From Myxococcales bacterium (lineage in GTDB: Bacteria; Myxococcota_A; Polyangia; Polyangiales; Ga0077539), in NCBI GenBank assembly GCA_016792845.1, contig JAEUKH010000022.1, positions 186,001 to 250,000 of the forward strand: a DNA stretch of 64,000 bases, given 5' to 3'. The notes beneath the pieces are model-generated. The model saw only the letters and a list, made by a program, of their open reading frames with translations, did not search any database and was not told the DNA's origin. The translations under genes were made by a program, and so were the position numbers. Below, in pieces: positions 1 to 8,703 of this stretch (position 1 is the first letter of the stretch; each line of letters opens with the position of its first letter).

Positions 1-1436
1 GGCTGCGCGAGGGCCACGAGCACCCGCGAGATGCGCGCGTCGGTGCTGGCCACCAGCACCTCAGTCACGTCGGCGTGATCGGGCGCCGCGAGCCTGAGCT
101 GGTAGCGTCGACCGTCGCGGGGTTTGAGCACCTCGGCGTGCCCGCGCCCGAGCATCGCGCCGTCGAGCTCGATGGTGGCCGTCGGCGGCTCGACGTCGAC
201 GCGAAAGGTCACGCTCTCGGCCGCGGTGTCGCCCGTCGTGGGCAAGGTCGTGATGGTGAGCTGGGTCTCGGGTGCGGGCGGCGCGGCGCGGCGCACCACG
301 ACCCCCACCGCGAAGAGCGCAGAGCCGAGGGCGAGCGCGCCGACCGCCGCCGCGACGCGACCGAGGTGCGAGCGCGGCGCCTGGGGCGCAGGGGTCTCGA
401 CGCTCACCGGCGGCCGAGGCGCCACCGCCGGAGGGCCGCCGAAGGGCATCGAGGGCTCGGCGGTGCCGTCAGGGCGGGTGCGCGCGTTGGGCGGCGTCGA
501 GGGGCGAGGGGGCCCTTCGAGCCCGCGGGGCGCGCCCCCCGAGGGCAGGGCTTCGAGGCCCGCAAAGGGTCGTAACGCCTCACGAAATGCGCCGAGCGAG
601 GCGAAGCGTTGGGCGGGCTCCCGGGCGAGGGCGCGCATCACCACCTCGCAGAGCGCGGGAGGCAAATCGGGGCGCAGCGACGACAGCGCGGGGGGCGCCG
701 TGGTCACGATGGCGATCAGCATCGCGGGGTAGGTGTCGGCCTGATGGGGGATCTGCCCCGCGAGGGCCTGAAACACGATGGCCCCGAAGGCGTACTGGTC
801 GGCCGCGGCGCCCACGTTGCGGGCCCCTTGGGCCTGCTCGGGTGACATGTACGCGGGGGTGCCGAGGATCATCCCCGTGGCGGTGAGCTGGGTGTCATCG
901 TCGACGATCTTCTTGGCGATGCCGAAATCGATCAGCTTCGCCCACGGGGCCTCGTCGGCGCTCTCGACCACGAAGATGTTCTGGGGCTTGACGTCGCGGT
1001 GCACGATGCCCTGCTCGTGGGCCGATTGCAGCGCGCCCATCACGGGGTCGAGGAGCCCGATCACCGCCGCGGGGCTCATCGGCGCCTCGCGACGGATGAG
1101 CGAGGCGAGGCTCTGACCTTGCAGCAGCTCCATCACCATGAAGAGCCGGCCGTGGTCGTCGCCAAAATCGATGACCTCGACGATGTGCTTGTTGCGCACG
1201 GCGTTCGAGGTCTGGGCCTCTTGCAAGAAGCGCTTGGCCACGATGGGGTTGAGCCCGAGCTCGGGCAAGAGCACCTTGATCGCCACGAGGCGCCCGAGGG
1301 TCAGGTGCCGCGCCTCGAAGACCGCGCCGGTGCCGCCCACCCCGAGCACCCGAGAGAGCTGGTAGCGACCCCCAATGATGTCGCCCAACTGCGCGCCGAG
1401 CGAGCGGTCGGAGGGTGAGGACGGGTTGACGCTCAT
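1..1436 (-). CDS. Ser/Thr protein kinase with C-terminal membrane and PEGA-like part (3' end cut by window)
   Basis: Read from the ATG at 1434-1436 toward the left edge, which truncates it. The N-terminal kinase domain shows a glycine loop (GVGGTGAVFEA), the VAIK lysine, the catalytic loop HRDVKPQN, the metal-binding DFG and the activation-segment motif GTPAYMSPEQ. After about residue 290 comes a Pro/Gly linker, one hydrophobic segment (around window positions 310-360) and an extracytoplasmic stretch with PEGA-like sequence (TIELDG, RRYQLRLAAP). This is the usual myxobacterial architecture of a cytoplasmic kinase tethered to the inner membrane with a periplasmic tail. The substrate is not predictable. 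No partner gene is adjacent on the same strand apart from the lipoprotein gene upstream. Confidence 0.9.
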   Translation of the reverse strand, partial: MSVNPSSPSDRSLGAQLGDIIGGRYQLSRVLGVGGTGAVFEARHLTLGRLVAIKVLLPELGLNPIVAKRFLQEAQTSNAVRNKHIVEVIDFGDDHGRLFMVMELLQGQSLASLIRREAPMSPAAVIGLLDPVMGALQSAHEQGIVHRDVKPQNIFVVESADEAPWAKLIDFGIAKKIVDDDTQLTATGMILGTPAYMSPEQAQGARNVGAAADQYAFGAIVFQALAGQIPHQADTYPAMLIAIVTTAPPALSSLRPDLPPALCEVVMRALAREPAQRFASLGAFREALRPFAGLEALPSGGAPRGLEGPPRPSTPPNARTRPDGTAEPSMPFGGPPAVAPRPPVSVETPAPQAPRSHLGRVAAAVGALALGSALFAVGVVVRRAAPPAPETQLTITTLPTTGDTAAESVTFRVDVEPPTATIELDGAMLGRGHAEVLKPRDGRRYQLRLAAPDHADVTEVLVASTDARISRVLVALAQ

Positions 1437-1453
1437 ACCGTGCCCGTCGGCGC

Positions 1454-1957
1454 TCAGGGGCGCCCGGCGTCGAGGCTGGCGTCGTCGCCCGTCGCGTCGC
1501 CGACGCTGCGCGGCCCGGCGTCACGGAAATCGCAGACCCCGACGTCATTGACGGCGATGCAGCGGGCCCCGGGGTCGAGGGCCGTCGAGACGCAGTCGCG
1601 GTCGGTGCGGCACTGGTCGGCGCAGCGCCCGTCGCGGGTGCACACGTAGGGCTCGCGGCAGTCGCTGTGATAGACGCAGAAGCCGTTCTCGCCCGGCGGG
1701 AGGCACACGCTCTGCCCGCGCTCGCCCGACGAGAGGCAGCGCCACCCCGCGGGGCAGTCGCGGTCGGGGCTGCGGCCGTTGCTAGAGTCGGGGTTGCAAG
1801 GCTGGCGACAGAAGCGCCCCGCGCACACGAGGGGGCTCGCGCAGTCTGTGTTGAAAATGCACTGCCCTTCGGGGATCTCGCGGGTCTTGCAGGCCATCAC
1901 CAGCGCGGCCACGACCATCGAACCCACGGCCCACGGCCCGAACTTCTTCCACACCAT
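1454..1957 (-). CDS. Cys-rich lipoprotein, unknown function
   Basis: About 167 residues. The start was placed at the ATG at 1957 because it gives a short positive N-terminus, a hydrophobic core and then Cys at about residue 23 (ALVMAC), a probable lipobox. An upstream in-frame start at 1978 is possible. The mature part has many cysteines in short repeating modules (DCASPLVC, DCREPYVC, DCVSTALDPGARC), as in disulfide-rich extracellular proteins of myxobacteria. The C-terminus is Asp/Ala-rich. It lies 17 bases upstream of the kinase gene on the same strand, so they may be co-transcribed. No enzyme motif is visible. Confidence 0.75.
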   Translation of the reverse strand: MVWKKFGPWAVGSMVVAALVMACKTREIPEGQCIFNTDCASPLVCAGRFCRQPCNPDSSNGRSPDRDCPAGWRCLSSGERGQSVCLPPGENGFCVYHSDCREPYVCTRDGRCADQCRTDRDCVSTALDPGARCIAVNDVGVCDFRDAGPRSVGDATGDDASLDAGRP

Positions 1958-2116
1958 GTGCCTTGCCCCAAGAATCATAGAGAGCCTGCGAGGTTACGGC
2001 TTCGACCCCCAGTGCCAGGGTGAAGACCCCTTTGTTCAACCTCACTCCGCCCCTCGACGCAAGGCCGGGCTGCGGCGATCGTCGTCGCCCTGCGAGGCGC
2101 GGGCGGTGTATCAAAG

Positions 2117-3703
2117 GTGACCGTGGCATCGCGGCGCACCGGCGCGCTTCGTTCAATCTTGTTGGCGGCGATCGTCGTCGCGGCGGGCTTTCTCGCCTGG
2201 TGGACGTGGCACACCAGCGCCGCCCTGGCCACCCTCGGCGAGCGCTCGGTGATCGACTCGACGGCGCTCCTCGCGCGGGAAAAAATCGACCGCGTCGAGA
2301 GCGTGATCATCGGCGCCGACAACGCGGTCTTTCACCTCATCGACCCTGACGATCTCGACGACCTGACGCTCCGCTGGCCCGGCCTGGCCGATCGAATTTC
2401 GCCGACCATCCGAGGGCTCCTGGTGCTCGACGAGGGGGGGCAGATCCTCCGCGCGGTGCGGCGCCACCCGACCGACGACCCGCAGCGCCTGCCCTGGCTC
2501 TACCGCGCGCTGCGCGACGAGCTGCACCTCGACGACCCGGCCGGATACCATCGCCATCTTCACGGCACCTGGGGCGGCCAGCGGGTGCTCGTCTCTCACC
2601 TCGTGGGGCACCAGGGTCAGCGGCGCTACCACCTCTTGCTCGAGACCGACCTCGACTACGTGCTGAACGAGCTCTTGCCGCGGCTCTTCGACGACCCGCT
2701 CACCCGGGGGCGCTTCAACGTCACCGACGAGAACAACCGCATCGTGCTCGGGCAGTCGCTCTCGGGCTTGGGCGATTTCGTGGTGAGCGCGCGCTTCCCT
2801 ACGACGTTGTACAAATGGCGGCTGGCGATGGCGCCCGGTTCGGCGCCTGAGCTCGGGGTGCGGGCGCGCCGGCGCCGCGTGGCCGAGGGCGGCTACGTGC
2901 TCTTGTCGCTGGGGGTCATCCTCGCGGGGGTGGCCTTCCTCGTGTACGCGGTGCGCCGCGAGGAGCGGGCGAACGTGCTCAAGAGCGACTTCATCGCCAC
3001 GGTCTCTCACGAGCTCAAGACGCCCCTCTCGGTGATTCGGATGTTCGGCGAGATGCTCGCCACCGAGCGGGTTCACTCGGCCGAGAAGCGCGCCCACTAC
3101 CTCGCGGTGATCGTGCGCGAGTCTGAGCGCTTGACGGCCCTCATCGACAACCTCCTCGATTTTGCGAGGCTCGAGAGGGGCAGGGCCTCGTACGAGTTCG
3201 TCTCGGCCGACCTCGGGCTGAGCGTCGCCCAACTCGTGAGCTTGTTCTGCGAGCGCCAGGCCCGAGAGAAGCCCGCGGTGGTGTTCGAGCCCGTCGACGA
3301 GGCGGTGCCCGTGCGCCTCGACACGCGGGCCTTGCAGCTCCTGGTGTTCAACCTCCTCGACAACGCGTTCAAGTATGCCGGCGAGTCTGAGACGGTGACG
3401 GTGCGGGTGACGCGGCAACGGGGCGACGCGGTGCTCGAGATCGAAGACCGGGGGCCCGGCATCGACCCCGACGACCAACGCCGCATTTTCGAGCGTTTTT
3501 ACCGCGGTCGGGCGGCGCGTCAGGGGCAGACCCGGGGCTCGGGCATCGGGCTCGCGCTGGTCAAGCACATCGCGCGGGCGCACGGGGGCGCCGTGAGCGT
3601 GCGCAACGCGGCGCCGCAGGGGAGCGTGTTTCGGGTCACCCTCCCGCTCGATTTGAGCCGCGAGGGCGAACAGGATTTGCCGAGCGACGGGGCTCTCGGG
3701 TAG
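2117..3703 (+). CDS. Membrane sensor histidine kinase (orphan)
   Basis: 528 residues. A transmembrane helix lies near residues 12-28, a periplasmic sensor region of about 225 residues follows, and a second transmembrane helix spans about 257-277. The HisKA dimerisation domain has the phospho-accepting histidine in VSHELKTPL (near residue 298). The HATPase domain shows the N box (NLLDNAFKYA), G1 (DRGPGID), F box (FERFYRG) and G2 (GSGIGLALV). It should autophosphorylate and pass phosphate to a response regulator, but no regulator gene is next to it. The sensor region matches no domain I recognise. It ends 10 bases before the RlmI-like gene, so the two probably share a transcript. Confidence 0.92.
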   Translation: MTVASRRTGALRSILLAAIVVAAGFLAWWTWHTSAALATLGERSVIDSTALLAREKIDRVESVIIGADNAVFHLIDPDDLDDLTLRWPGLADRISPTIRGLLVLDEGGQILRAVRRHPTDDPQRLPWLYRALRDELHLDDPAGYHRHLHGTWGGQRVLVSHLVGHQGQRRYHLLLETDLDYVLNELLPRLFDDPLTRGRFNVTDENNRIVLGQSLSGLGDFVVSARFPTTLYKWRLAMAPGSAPELGVRARRRRVAEGGYVLLSLGVILAGVAFLVYAVRREERANVLKSDFIATVSHELKTPLSVIRMFGEMLATERVHSAEKRAHYLAVIVRESERLTALIDNLLDFARLERGRASYEFVSADLGLSVAQLVSLFCERQAREKPAVVFEPVDEAVPVRLDTRALQLLVFNLLDNAFKYAGESETVTVRVTRQRGDAVLEIEDRGPGIDPDDQRRIFERFYRGRAARQGQTRGSGIGLALVKHIARAHGGAVSVRNAAPQGSVFRVTLPLDLSREGEQDLPSDGALG

Positions 3704-3713
3704 AGCCCGAGGG

Positions 3714-4886
3714 GTGTTGCCGCACACTGTCACGGTTCGACTTCGCAAAGACCTCTCGCGGGCGCTCTCTGAGGGGCACCCGTGGGTGTACCGCGAGGCC
3801 CTCGAAGCCTTCTCGGCCGCCCCCGGGAGCGTGGCCACGGTGCTCGACGCGAAGGGGCGCTTCGTGGCCCGCGGCCTCGTCGACGAGGGGCCGATCGGGG
3901 TGCGGGTCTTTACGCTCCACGACGAGCAGCTCGGGCCCTCGCTCTTCGCCGCGCGCGTCACCCGCGCGGTCGAGCTCCGGAGGCGCTTCTGGCCTGATGA
4001 CACCAACGCGTTGCGGCTCGTGCACGGCGAGGGCGATCGGCTGCCGGGCTTTGTGTGCGACCTCTACGACCAGCACGCGGTGCTGAAGGTCGACGGCGCG
4101 GGGGCGGCGGCGTGGGCCGAGACCTTCGCCGAGTCGCTCTGGCCGGCCCTTGAGGCCCTCTCGGTGCGTCACCTCGTGCTGCGCCGCGGGCGCGCAGAGA
4201 CCAAGCAAATCACGGCGCTCCGGGGCGCGCTCCCCGAGGGCCCGTTGACGGTGCGCGAGCACGCGATGCGCCTCGGGGCCGACCTCGTGAACGGCCAGAA
4301 GACGGGCCTCTTCCTCGACCAGCGCAGCGCCCGACGGCGGGTGCGCGCGATGGCCCAGGGCCTCAGGGTCTTGAACCTCTACGGTTACACGGGCGGCTTC
4401 TCGATCGCGGCGGGGCTCGGCGGGGCCTCGCAGGTGACCACCGTCGATGTGGCCCCGGGCGCCGTGGCCCTCGCGAACGCGGGGTGGCGCGACAACGGCC
4501 TCGACCCCGCGCAGCACGAGGGCGTGGTCGACGACGTGCCGCGCTTCCTCGCAGCCCGCGGAGGCGCGCGGTGGGAGCTCGTCATCGCAGACCCGCCGAG
4601 CTTCGCGCCGAGCGAGGCCGCGGTCGAGAGCGCATTGCGCGCCTACCGCACCCTGCACACGAGCTGCATCAGCAAGGTCGCGCCGGGGGGGTACTACCTC
4701 GCGGGGAGCTGTTCGAGTCACATCACCCACCCGATGTTGCTCGACACGCTGCGCGAGGGCGCCGCGAAGGCCCGCCGGGTGCTGCAAGTGGTCGACCATT
4801 GGGGCGCGCCCGAAGACCACCCGCACCTCGCGGCCTTCACCGAGGGCGCCTACCTCAAGAACGTGCTGTGCCGCATCGCCGAGTGA
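3714..4886 (+). CDS. rlmI: RlmI-type class I rRNA (cytosine-C5) methyltransferase
   Basis: 390 residues from a GTG start that lies 10 bases after the kinase stop codon and behind a GAGGGG stretch. The N-terminal 80 residues resemble a PUA RNA-binding domain (RLRKDLSRALSEGHPWVY). The C-terminal Rossmann fold has SAM motif I (LNLYGYTGGFSIAA), the DPPSF motif IV and a downstream SCSS motif whose Cys is the expected nucleophile for m5C formation. E. coli RlmI, of similar length (about 396), modifies C1962 of 23S rRNA. That target is inferred from family resemblance only. Confidence 0.85.
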   Translation: MLPHTVTVRLRKDLSRALSEGHPWVYREALEAFSAAPGSVATVLDAKGRFVARGLVDEGPIGVRVFTLHDEQLGPSLFAARVTRAVELRRRFWPDDTNALRLVHGEGDRLPGFVCDLYDQHAVLKVDGAGAAAWAETFAESLWPALEALSVRHLVLRRGRAETKQITALRGALPEGPLTVREHAMRLGADLVNGQKTGLFLDQRSARRRVRAMAQGLRVLNLYGYTGGFSIAAGLGGASQVTTVDVAPGAVALANAGWRDNGLDPAQHEGVVDDVPRFLAARGGARWELVIADPPSFAPSEAAVESALRAYRTLHTSCISKVAPGGYYLAGSCSSHITHPMLLDTLREGAAKARRVLQVVDHWGAPEDHPHLAAFTEGAYLKNVLCRIAE

Positions 4887-4896
4887 GGCCCGCGGG

Positions 4897-5463
4897 TCAG
4901 CGATCGGGCGAGGGGCACTCGGCGTTGCCGCACACCACCCGGTGGGGGTTGTAGACGGCCATCCAGGGGTCGCTGACGCAGCGCGGGCCGTCGGCGTCGA
5001 GGGCGAACTCTCGCCCCTCGCAGGTCACGCGCCACCGGGCGCTGTCGAAGGGGCGGCGCACCGTGGCCGCCGTCGCGCCCTCCGCGTCGCGCCAGGTGTC
5101 GGTCACCGAAGTTGTATCAGAAGTTGTTGAAAATACACCGCATTCTCGTGGTCCGTTGCGGTAGCTATGGCCGCCCGGGGCGCGGGCCACGACGGTGAGG
5201 CCCGAGGCGAAGCAGCGGCGCCAGTTGTCGGGCGCGGCGGTGATGTAGCGCCCTGTGCAACGCGCGGGGCTCCCGCAGGCGCTCCAGAGCGCCGTCAGAC
5301 ACGGCGGAAAGCACCCCTCGCGGGCCCCCGCGTCGCCCCCGTCGGCGGCCCCCGCGGCGTCGGGGTCGCGAACGCCGGTCGCGGCGCCGCAGCTGAAAAA
5401 CACGCTCCCCAGCGCGAGCACCCACAGGTGCCCTCGCGTCGCCCATAGGCTCTGCGCTACCAC
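4897..5463 (-). CDS. Probable lipoprotein, unknown function
   Basis: 188 residues. The N-terminus has a hydrophobic segment ending in VFFSC, a probable lipobox, followed by an Asp/Ala/Gly-rich linker (DPDAAGAADGGDAGA) typical of myxobacterial lipoproteins. The mature domain holds about ten cysteines, probably paired in disulfides, and no enzyme motif. The gene is convergent with the RlmI-like gene and divergent from mtnA, starting only about 10 bases from the mtnA start codon, so the two promoters must overlap each other's coding sequence. Confidence 0.75.
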   Translation of the reverse strand: MVAQSLWATRGHLWVLALGSVFFSCGAATGVRDPDAAGAADGGDAGAREGCFPPCLTALWSACGSPARCTGRYITAAPDNWRRCFASGLTVVARAPGGHSYRNGPRECGVFSTTSDTTSVTDTWRDAEGATAATVRRPFDSARWRVTCEGREFALDADGPRCVSDPWMAVYNPHRVVCGNAECPSPDR

Positions 5464-5472
5464 AACGGCATC

Positions 5473-6516
5473 GTGCCTCGAACGCTGCCCACCCGCTACG
5501 CCGTCAGCTTGAAGATTGACGCTTCACGCTATGAGATCCTCGACCAGCGCGCCCTGCCCTCGGCTGAACACTGGCGCGACGTGCGCAGCGTGGCCGCGAT
5601 GCTCGACGCGATCCGCACCCTCACCGTGCGGGGCGCGCCGCTCCTGGGGGTGTCGGCCTCGCTGTGCCTGGCCTACCGCGCCCAGGCGGGTGACACGCCC
5701 GCGCAGCTCCGTGAGGCCGCGGGGGTCTTGCGGGCCGCGCGTCCGACCGCGGTGAATCTTCACGCGGCCCTCGACGCGATGGTGGGCGCCCTCGACGCGC
5801 AGGGGCCCGAAGGGCTCATCGACGCGGCCTTTCGATGGTTCGACGACGACGTCGCGATGAGCGAGGCCCTGGCCGAGCACGGCGCAGCCCTCCTCGACGA
5901 CGGCGACGGCGTGATCACCCACTGCAACACCGGCGCGCTCGCGACGGTGGGGGTCGGCACGGCCCTCGGGGTGATCGCGCGGGCCCACGCCCAAGGCAAA
6001 CGGCTGCATGTCTGGGTCGACGAGACGCGGCCCTTGCTTCAGGGCGCGCGGCTCACGACCTGGGAGCTTCGCAGGTTGGGCATCCCGCACACGCTGATCA
6101 CCGACTCGATGGCGGCGCTGGTCTTGCGCGAGGGCCTCGCCGCGAAGGCGATGGTGGGCGCCGATCGGGTGAGCCGAAACGGCGACGCGGCCAACAAGGT
6201 GGGCACCTACGGCCTCGCGGTGCAGTGCCATTTTCACGGCGCGAGGTTCTACGTCGTCGCGCCGAGCACGACCTACGACGGGCGCTGCGCCTCGGGCCGT
6301 GACATCGAGATCGAGGCCCGAGACCCTGACGAGGTGAGGGGCTTCGTCTCGCCGTCGACCGCGCTGCGATGGGCGCCCGCTGAGGTCGCGGTGATGAACC
6401 CGGCCTTCGATGTGACCCCGGCGCGGCTGATCGACGCGTTGGTCTTCGAGCAGGGCGTCTTTGCGCCCGGGGCGGTGGCGGCGGGCCTCGGGGGTGTGCT
6501 ACCCCCGGCGCGGTGA
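5473..6516 (+). CDS. mtnA: S-methyl-5-thioribose-1-phosphate isomerase
   Basis: 347 residues, the usual length of MtnA. It converts methylthioribose-1-phosphate to methylthioribulose-1-phosphate in the methionine salvage pathway. Family signatures are present: RGAPLLGV, HCNTGALATVGVGTALGV with the catalytic Cys (about residue 151), DETRPLLQGARLTTWEL, and GADRVSRNGDAANKVGTYGLAV with the catalytic Asp (about 231). The start is GTG. The stop overlaps the next gene's GTG by four bases, so the two are translationally coupled. No other salvage genes are nearby. eIF2B-like paralogs share the fold, but the catalytic residues favour MtnA. Confidence 0.93.
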   Translation: MPRTLPTRYAVSLKIDASRYEILDQRALPSAEHWRDVRSVAAMLDAIRTLTVRGAPLLGVSASLCLAYRAQAGDTPAQLREAAGVLRAARPTAVNLHAALDAMVGALDAQGPEGLIDAAFRWFDDDVAMSEALAEHGAALLDDGDGVITHCNTGALATVGVGTALGVIARAHAQGKRLHVWVDETRPLLQGARLTTWELRRLGIPHTLITDSMAALVLREGLAAKAMVGADRVSRNGDAANKVGTYGLAVQCHFHGARFYVVAPSTTYDGRCASGRDIEIEARDPDEVRGFVSPSTALRWAPAEVAVMNPAFDVTPARLIDALVFEQGVFAPGAVAAGLGGVLPPAR

Positions 6517-7598
6517 ACGTGCGGTTTCTCAAGGTTCAAGCGGCCCTCGCGGTGGCGGCGCTGTGTCACCTCGGGCGGCTCGATGCGCAACCGCGGCTCG
6601 GGGTGACGGCGCAGGCGACCGCGGCCGCGCCAGTCTCGCACGACCCTGCGGGCGAAGACGTCGACGGGCCCGACATCGGCAACACGCCGGGGGTGGTTCC
6701 GGTCACGATGGTGCCGCTTCTCGACGGGGCGCGGGCCATCGCACAAGGGCGCGGGGTCAGCGTGAGCGCCGAAGAGGTCTACGCCGTCTTGCGCGAGGCG
6801 CCGCAGGCCCTCTTGCAGCGCTACGCCACGGTGCCTGGGGCCCTCGACGAGATGGTCGAAGGCCTGGTCTCGGAGCGGCTCCTGGCCCTCGAAGCGCGCC
6901 GCCGCGGGCTCGAAAATGACCCGGTGGTGCGGGCCGCCCTCGAGCGCGCGCTGGTGGCGCGGCTCCGGAGCATGAACATCGAGCGCGCGGGGGTGCCGCG
7001 CGAGGTGACCGAGGCCGAGGTCGAGGCGTGGTACAACGCCCACCCTGAGCGCTTTCACATCCCCGAGCGTCGCCGGGTGCGGGTGATCTTCTCGACCGAT
7101 CGGGCCGAGGCCCAAACCACGCTGCGGCTCACCACGCCGCCCCGGATGCGCGGCCGCGCGGCCCTGGCCTACCGTCGCCTCGCGTGCAGCCGCAACCACG
7201 ACCCCGCGCTGGTGACGTCGTGCGGCGAGCTCGCCGAGGTGACCCGCACGCCGTGGCCCAACTCGCCCACGCTTGACCCCGCGCTGCGCGACGCGCTCTT
7301 CGAGATCGCCCACGAGGGCGACGTCCTCACGCGCCTCATCCCCGCCCTGTGGAACGGCACCCCAGGCTTCTTCGTCGCACGCCTCGTCTCGCGTCGCCCG
7401 GCCATCGAGCGGAGTCTCAGCGACAGCGCCGACTGGATCCGCCATCGCATCGTTCTTGAGCGCCGCGTGGGCGTCGAGCGCGCCGAGGTCGAGCGCATCG
7501 CCCAGTCGGTCAACCTGACCCGGGCGCCCCTCGCGAGCGTGTTGCGACTCGACCCCGTGCAGGCCGCGCCGAGCCCCGCGCCCGCGCCGAGCCGCTGA
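6513..7598 (+). CDS. SurA/PpiC-like peptidyl-prolyl isomerase or periplasmic foldase
   Basis: 361 residues from a GTG that overlaps the mtnA stop. The N-terminus has a signal-peptide-like hydrophobic segment (ALAVAALCHLGRLDA). Residues about 80-180 form a SurA-N-type helical region (LVSERLLALEARRRGL) followed by the EVEAWYNAHPERFHIPERRRVRVI sequence typical of entry into a parvulin domain. The parvulin core is recognisable but poorly conserved, so isomerase activity is uncertain and a chaperone role is possible. It is probably periplasmic. The coupling to mtnA has no obvious functional logic. Confidence 0.7.
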   Translation: MNVRFLKVQAALAVAALCHLGRLDAQPRLGVTAQATAAAPVSHDPAGEDVDGPDIGNTPGVVPVTMVPLLDGARAIAQGRGVSVSAEEVYAVLREAPQALLQRYATVPGALDEMVEGLVSERLLALEARRRGLENDPVVRAALERALVARLRSMNIERAGVPREVTEAEVEAWYNAHPERFHIPERRRVRVIFSTDRAEAQTTLRLTTPPRMRGRAALAYRRLACSRNHDPALVTSCGELAEVTRTPWPNSPTLDPALRDALFEIAHEGDVLTRLIPALWNGTPGFFVARLVSRRPAIERSLSDSADWIRHRIVLERRVGVERAEVERIAQSVNLTRAPLASVLRLDPVQAAPSPAPAPSR

Positions 7599-7610
7599 CG
7601 CACCCCGCGC

Positions 7611-8186
7611 TCAGTCGTCGTAGCCCTCGCCGTCAACACAACACCCCGGAACGCCGCGGCTCCGGTATCGGGTGTACGCGAGTTGGGGGCGCAGCCGCAC
7701 GATGGCCTCGACCTCGCTCTGCTCAAGGCTCGGGGCCTCTTCGTTCGACACGCCCACCAAGAGCGATTGCGCGATCGCGCGGTCGAGGGCGTGGCCGTGC
7801 CGGGTGAGCACCCGCACGCGGCCGATGGCGCCGCTCGGCAAGATCACCACCGAGAGGCGGACGTCAGGCGTGTGGAGCCCGCCGTCGCCGTCGACGAGCG
7901 AGGGGAGGTTCGCCGCGAGCGCATGTTCGAGGCCGTCGAAGTGATCTTCGAGCGCCGCGCGAAGGTGCTCTGGGAGCGGAGCGCCCGAGAGAAAGCGCGC
8001 AGCCTCGACGTGGGCCCGCACCACCGCCCGCGCCCGCGAGGGCACCGGACGTCGCTGAAAACAGCGGTAATCCCCGCGATCGTAGAGGGGGTTGCCGGGC
8101 ACGCACACGGTCTCTTGGGCCGCCGCGAGGGGCGCGAGCGCGAGGGTGAGGGCAAAGACCGACAAGGCCGTGATGGGGTGGCGCAT
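7611..8186 (-). CDS. Secreted protein with TonB C-terminal-like region
   Basis: 191 residues. A clear signal peptide ends near residue 23 (LAPLAAAQE). The middle region (LSVVILPSGAIGRVRVLTRHGHALDRAIAQSLL) resembles the TonB C-terminal fold also found in AgmX/PglI-type proteins. The C-terminus has a CC pair and an acidic tail. The gene is convergent with the foldase gene. No partner or enzymatic role can be assigned. Confidence 0.7.
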   Translation of the reverse strand: MRHPITALSVFALTLALAPLAAAQETVCVPGNPLYDRGDYRCFQRRPVPSRARAVVRAHVEAARFLSGAPLPEHLRAALEDHFDGLEHALAANLPSLVDGDGGLHTPDVRLSVVILPSGAIGRVRVLTRHGHALDRAIAQSLLVGVSNEEAPSLEQSEVEAIVRLRPQLAYTRYRSRGVPGCCVDGEGYDD

Positions 8187-8398
8187 GGGGGTGACTCCGG
8201 CGGAGGGGTGCGGGCTCAGACGCTCAGCACCGCGATGACCTTGGGAGGCCTACGTCACAACGCCGCGAAGGTCGAGAGGCCCGCGCTTCGCGCCCCGCAC
8301 CGCGCTCAGATCGACGCATCGGGGTGCGGCATGAAGTTCTGACTTTGTGCAAAAGTCTCTGGCGGGTTGGCGAGCACCCTTGTCGGAGTTGCCTTTTA

Positions 8399-8420
8399 TG
8401 ACACTGCTTCGATAGTGTCA
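8399..8420. promoter_or_regulatory. Inverted repeat upstream of the cas operon
   Basis: A perfect 7-bp inverted repeat, TGACACT-N8-AGTGTCA, sits in a locally AT-richer stretch about 45 bases before the first cas-related start codon and 210 bases after the divergent secreted-protein gene. The size and position suit a dimeric repressor operator or a promoter-proximal hairpin for the cas genes. This is positional inference only; no matching regulator is seen in the window. Confidence 0.4.
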
Positions 8421-8463
8421 CGCGCACTCACGGGGAGTGAGCCGCTGCGGGAGGGTGCTGCGA

Positions 8464-8703
8464 ATGAAGGGTGTTCCGACGGGGTTTTGGGGCAAGCTCG
8501 AGGTCGAGGGCGACGCGGTGCTGGGGTGGCACCCGCTCGCGCATCATTGCGCCGACGTGGCGGCCTGCGCCGAGGCGCTGTTGCGGCAGACCTTGCTGCG
8601 CCGCCGACTGGCGCGCCTCGCAGGGCGCGACGAGCTCGACCCGGTTACCCGACCCGGAGCCGAAGACAGCGCGACGCTCAGGGTGTTCAACCATGCGGTC
8701 TGA
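8464..8703 (+). pseudogene. Remnant of a second cas3 (N-terminal HD start only)
   Basis: An ORF of 79 codons from ATG 8464. Residues 8-62 read like the opening of a type I-E Cas3 HD nuclease: FWGKLEVEGDAVLGWHPLAHH then CADVAACAEALL and RRRLARLAGRDELDPVTR. At about position 8652 the similarity stops. What follows is an unrelated 17-codon tail that ends at TGA 8703, with no helicase and no HD catalytic pair. The intact cas3 begins within this tail in another frame. The fragment is not a duplicate of the intact gene: the two share only the WGK and HPL/HPV...DVAA pattern. It may still be translated as a short peptide. Confidence 0.65.

Noticed and set aside
2153..4006. 617-residue minus-strand ORF
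   Set aside because: Antisense to the histidine kinase and the RlmI-like gene, which carry all motifs.
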